Source: Streptomyces typhae (GTDB taxonomy: Bacteria > Actinomycetota > Actinomycetes > Streptomycetales > Streptomycetaceae). From it: a stretch of DNA of 64,000 nucleotides. The notes under the pieces were generated by a model, which was not told where the DNA came from, made no database searches, and saw only the letters and a list, made by a program, of their open reading frames with translations. The stretch spans positions 62,001 through 126,000 of the forward strand of contig NZ_WPNZ01000025.1 of NCBI RefSeq assembly GCF_009755605.1. Reading direction: 5' to 3'. Numbering within the stretch: position 1 is the first letter of the stretch; each line of letters starts with the position of its first letter. Positions 61,108 to 64,000 of this stretch are shown one piece after another. Position numbers and translations under genes: made by a program.

Positions 61108-63480
61108 ATGCCCCGCACCGCCCCGCGCATCTGCCCCCTCTGCGAAGCCACCTGCGGACTCACGCTGCAAGTGGAGGGCAGCCGGGTGACCGGGGTGCGC
61201 GGCGACCGGGACGACGTGTTCAGCCGCGGGTTCATCTGCCCGAAGGGGGCCTCCCTCGGCTCCGCCGACGCGGATCCGGACCGGCTGCGGCGGCCCCTCG
61301 TACGCCGGGACGGCCGCCTGGAGGAGGCGACCTGGGAGGAGGCGTTCGACGCCGTCGCGGCGGGGATCCGGCCCGTGGTCGAGCGGTACGGGCCGCACGC
61401 CGTCGGTGTCGTCCTCGGCAATCCGAACGTGCACACCATGGCCGGCGCCCTCTATCCGCCGCTGCTGCTCGGCGGACTCGGCACGCGCAGCCTGTTCACC
61501 GCCAGCACCCTCGACCAGATGCCCAAGCACGTCTCCAGCGGACTGCTCTTCGGCGACGCGCTCGCCATCCCCGTACCGGACCTGGACCGCACGGACCACC
61601 TGCTCGTCCTCGGTGCCAACCCGGTCGAGTCCAACGGCAGCCTGTGCACCGCGCCCGACTTCCCCGGCAGGCTCAAGGCGCTGCGGCGGCGGGGCGGCCG
61701 GCTCGTGGTCGTCGACCCGCGCCGCACCCGTACCGCGAGGCTCGCCGACCGGCACGTGGCGATCCGGCCCGGCACGGACGCGCTGCTGCTCGCCGCGATG
61801 GTCCAGGTCCTCTTCGCGGACGGGCTCGTCGCCCTGGGGCGGCTCGACGGGCATGTGACCGGGGTCGGGCAGGTCGCCGACGCCGTACGGGACTTCACCC
61901 CGGAGGCCGTCGCGGACGCCTGCGACGTGCCCGCCGCCACCGTCCGCGGCCTGGCCCGCGACCTGGCCGCCGCGCCGAGCGCCGCCGTGTACGGCCGCGT
62001 CGGCGCGAGCACCGTCACGTTCGGCACCCTCACCTGCTGGCTCGTCGACGTCCTGAACGTCCTGACCGGCAACCTCGACCGGCCCGGCGGCGCCATGTTC
62101 CCGCTCGCCGCCACCGACCGGGCGCCGCGGCCCGCGGGACCCGGCAAGGGGTTCGCGCTCGGGCGCTGGCGCAGCCGGGCGAGCGGGCACCCGGAGGCGA
62201 AGGGCGAACTGCCGCTCGCCGCGCTGGCGGAGGAGATCGACACCGCGCCGGGCGGGGCCGAGGGGGCCGACCGCGGTTCCGGCGGCGCGCCGGCGGGGTC
62301 CGGCGCGGGTCCGGGCGGCATCCCCGGAGCGGCCGACCGTGGCCTCGGCGCGCACCCGATCCGCGCCGTCGTCTGCGTCGCCGCCAACCCCGTGCTCTCC
62401 GCTCCCGACGGCGACCGCCTCGACAAGGCCCTGGCGTCGCTGGACTTCATGGTCAGCGTCGACCCGTACCTGAACGAGACCGCGCGCCACGCGCACGTCG
62501 TCCTGCCGCCGCCCCCGCCCGCGCAGAGCGCGCACCACCCCTTCGCCTTCAACTCCTTCGCCGTACGCAACCAGGTCCGCTACACCCGCGCCGCCGTCCC
62601 GCTGGAGGAGGGCGGGATGGCGGAGACCGAGATCCAGGCCCGCCTGGTGCTCGCCGTCACGGGGCTGCACGGCGCCGACCCGGACGCCGTGGACGCCGCG
62701 GCCGTCGAGCGCACGCTCGCCAGGGCGGTCACCGAGCCGCACACGCGCGTGCACGGCCGCGACCCCGAGGAACTCGCGGCGCAGCTCACCGGGGACAACG
62801 GCCCCGAGCGGCGCCTGGACATGATGCTGCGCCTCGGCCCGTACGGCGACGGGTTCGGCGCGGACCCCGAAGGGCTCAGCCTCCGGCGCCTCCTCGACCA
62901 CCCGCACGGCATCGACCTCGGTCCGCTCACCCCGCGTGTCCCGCAGCTCCTCAGGACCCGCAGCGGACACATCGAGCTGCTGCCGGGGCCGATCGCGGAC
63001 GACCTGCCCCGTCTCAGGGCCGCCCTCCGCGACGCACCTGCCCGGGGCGGTGCGGGCACGGGCGGGCGCGACGGCGGACTCGTCCTGGTCGGCCGCCGCC
63101 ATCTGCGCTCCAACAACAGCTGGATGCACAACGTGCCCGCCCTCACCGGCGGCTCCAACCGCTGCACCCTGCACGTCCATCCCGACGACGCCGCCCGGCT
63201 CGGCCTCGACGACGGCGCACCCGCCCTGGTCGGCGGCGCGGGCGGCGAGATCACCGTCCCCGTCGAGATCACCGACGCCGTGCGCCCCGGCGTGGTGAGC
63301 CTGCCGCACGGCTGGGGCCACGACCGGCCCGGCACCCGCCTCGGGGTGGCCGCCGCCGACCCGGGCGCCAACGTCAACCAGCTCCTCGACGGCACGCTGC
63401 TCGACCCGCTCTCCGGGACCGCGGTGCTCAACGGCTTCCCGGTCACGGTCACCTCGCCACACCCGGCAGAACTTGGCTGA
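61108..63480 (+). CDS. Molybdopterin-dependent oxidoreductase (FdhA/NarB-like) with N-terminal 4Fe-4S
   Basis: A 790-residue enzyme of the bis-MGD family. The ATG follows GGAGG. The 4Fe-4S motif is Cys9-x2-Cys12-x3-Cys16-x27-Cys44 (CPLCEATCG, FICPKG). Next come the molybdopterin domains (VVLGNPNVHTMAGALYPPLL, LVLGANPVESNG) and a C-terminal dinucleotide-binding domain (GGSNRCTLHVHPDDAARLGL, then SLPHGWGHDRPG). No Cys or selenocysteine is seen at the usual metal-ligand position, so substrate class is unclear. A Gly/Ala-rich insert (about 390-410) is unusual. No electron-transfer or FdhD gene is adjacent. Control by the preceding TetR protein is likely. Confidence 0.92.
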   Translation: MPRTAPRICPLCEATCGLTLQVEGSRVTGVRGDRDDVFSRGFICPKGASLGSADADPDRLRRPLVRRDGRLEEATWEEAFDAVAAGIRPVVERYGPHAVGVVLGNPNVHTMAGALYPPLLLGGLGTRSLFTASTLDQMPKHVSSGLLFGDALAIPVPDLDRTDHLLVLGANPVESNGSLCTAPDFPGRLKALRRRGGRLVVVDPRRTRTARLADRHVAIRPGTDALLLAAMVQVLFADGLVALGRLDGHVTGVGQVADAVRDFTPEAVADACDVPAATVRGLARDLAAAPSAAVYGRVGASTVTFGTLTCWLVDVLNVLTGNLDRPGGAMFPLAATDRAPRPAGPGKGFALGRWRSRASGHPEAKGELPLAALAEEIDTAPGGAEGADRGSGGAPAGSGAGPGGIPGAADRGLGAHPIRAVVCVAANPVLSAPDGDRLDKALASLDFMVSVDPYLNETARHAHVVLPPPPPAQSAHHPFAFNSFAVRNQVRYTRAAVPLEEGGMAETEIQARLVLAVTGLHGADPDAVDAAAVERTLARAVTEPHTRVHGRDPEELAAQLTGDNGPERRLDMMLRLGPYGDGFGADPEGLSLRRLLDHPHGIDLGPLTPRVPQLLRTRSGHIELLPGPIADDLPRLRAALRDAPARGGAGTGGRDGGLVLVGRRHLRSNNSWMHNVPALTGGSNRCTLHVHPDDAARLGLDDGAPALVGGAGGEITVPVEITDAVRPGVVSLPHGWGHDRPGTRLGVAAADPGANVNQLLDGTLLDPLSGTAVLNGFPVTVTSPHPAELG

Positions 63481-63517
63481 CCTGGAGTTCTGCGCTTATT
63501 GCTCGCACGTCAACATC

Positions 63518-63547
63518 TTGTTAACGCTCGATCGCCGGTCCTACGGT
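63518..63547 (+). promoter_or_regulatory. Candidate promoter of the CitMHS gene
   Basis: TTGTTA (63518-63523), 18-bp spacer, TACGGT (63542-63547). It lies 56 bp upstream of the start codon and 37 bp after the oxidoreductase stop. Confidence 0.45.
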
Positions 63548-63602
63548 CATCCGAAACCGCCAGACCTGGTGGGAGTTCGATGGTGAACGTTAGGTAGCCC
63601 CC

Positions 63603-64000
63603 ATGCTGACAGTCCTCGGATTCGTCATGATCGCCACCTTCCTGGTGCTGATCATGATGAAGAAGATGTCGCCGATCGCGGCACTCGTGCTGATTCCCGC
63701 GCTCTTCTGCGTCTTCGTCGGAAAGGCCGCCCACCTCGGGGACTACGTCCTCGAAGGCGTCGGCAATCTCGCGCCCACGGCCGCGATGCTCATGTTCGCC
63801 ATCGTGTACTTCGGCGTCATGATCGATGTCGGCCTCTTCGACCCGATCGTCCGCGGCATCCTGCGCTTCTGCAAGGCGGACCCGATGCGGATCGTGGTCG
63901 GCACCGCCGTGCTCGCCGCGATCGTCTCGCTCGACGGCGACGGCTCCACCACCTTCATGATCACGGTCTCGGCGATGTATCCGCTCTACAAGCGGCTGAA
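63603..64000 (+). CDS. CitMHS-family citrate transporter (partial, N-terminus)
   Basis: The first 132 residues of a membrane transporter that leaves the window at 64000. It starts MLTVLGFVMIATFLVLIMMK and shows spans around PIAALVLIPALFCVFVG and TAAMLMFAIVYFGVMIDVGL. The loop VSLDGDGSTTFMITVSAMYP is the CitMHS signature. CitMHS proteins take up citrate complexed with a divalent metal (Mg, Ca or Fe) using protons. The ribosome site is weak. It is the second citrate-type transporter in the window, next to tctCBA at 29630. Confidence 0.93.
   Translation, partial: MLTVLGFVMIATFLVLIMMKKMSPIAALVLIPALFCVFVGKAAHLGDYVLEGVGNLAPTAAMLMFAIVYFGVMIDVGLFDPIVRGILRFCKADPMRIVVGTAVLAAIVSLDGDGSTTFMITVSAMYPLYKRL

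Overview
The window is a piece of a Streptomyces chromosome, or that of a very close relative. The evidence is the extreme GC content with GC-rich third codon positions, many GTG and TTG starts, a SepF-type cell-division protein, secreted streptogrisins, a subtilisin-inhibitor (SSI) protein, the DUF5685 and DUF5925 families, dispersed GC-rich intergenic repeats of a streptomycete type, and a single TTA codon in a regulator. No rRNA, tRNA, CRISPR, phage or transposase gene was seen. Most of the window reads as ordinary chromosomal sequence with several lineage-specific accessory modules.

Layout. 1-2723: the 5' end of a sepF-like gene, a Cys-tailed DUF5685 protein and an amino-acid-binding lipoprotein. 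3314-9523: a tightly overlapping operon of ABC permease, FAD/NAD(P)-binding protein, two NtaA/SnaA-type flavin monooxygenases and a DUF1684 protein. It resembles modules that import and oxidise S- or N-substituted amino acids, but no ATPase is present. 9798-22660: an extracellular proteolysis island with streptogrisin B-like and D-like proteases, an oligopeptide ABC importer (permease, lipoprotein, permease, fused double ATPase), a large M4 metalloprotease with a propeller-like tail, a divergent HTH regulator carrying a TTA codon, and an SSI inhibitor. 23042-28753: a DUF3533-like membrane protein, then dnaE2 behind a perfect LexA box, overlapped by a short Y-family polymerase-like (ImuB-type) gene. 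28779-32671: a CitB/DcuR-type response regulator divergent from tctCBA.

33092-36414 holds a DUF402 protein, a double-GNAT protein, a GntR (YtrA-type) regulator and a DUF5925 AAA ATPase, with a block of dispersed repeats. 36591-46953 is a polysaccharide region: a GH39-like hydrolase convergent with an operon of two GT2 glycosyltransferases, a polysaccharide deacetylase and a 1380-residue fusion of a Wzx-like flippase with a second polytopic domain. A FemAB-like GNAT protein and a small membrane protein lie upstream. 47189-49751: a GDSL lipase and a Ser/Thr kinase.

49794-56149 forms another coherent module: DUF4331, TPR and NicO-type metal transporter genes, divergent from an ECF sigma factor and its zinc anti-sigma factor. 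The divergent promoter region contains striking repeats. 56266-64000: a 90-residue protein, a type ISP-like protein, a GntR/UTRA regulator, hmgA, a TetR regulator upstream of a molybdopterin oxidoreductase with a perfect palindromic operator, and the start of a CitMHS citrate transporter.

Possible new systems: (i) the monooxygenase/DUF1684 importer cluster, (ii) the sigma/anti-sigma plus DUF4331-TPR-NicO module, (iii) the flippase-polymerase fusion glycan operon, and (iv) the possibly bldA-gated protease island. All assignments come from reading sequence and recalled family features; no database search was run.
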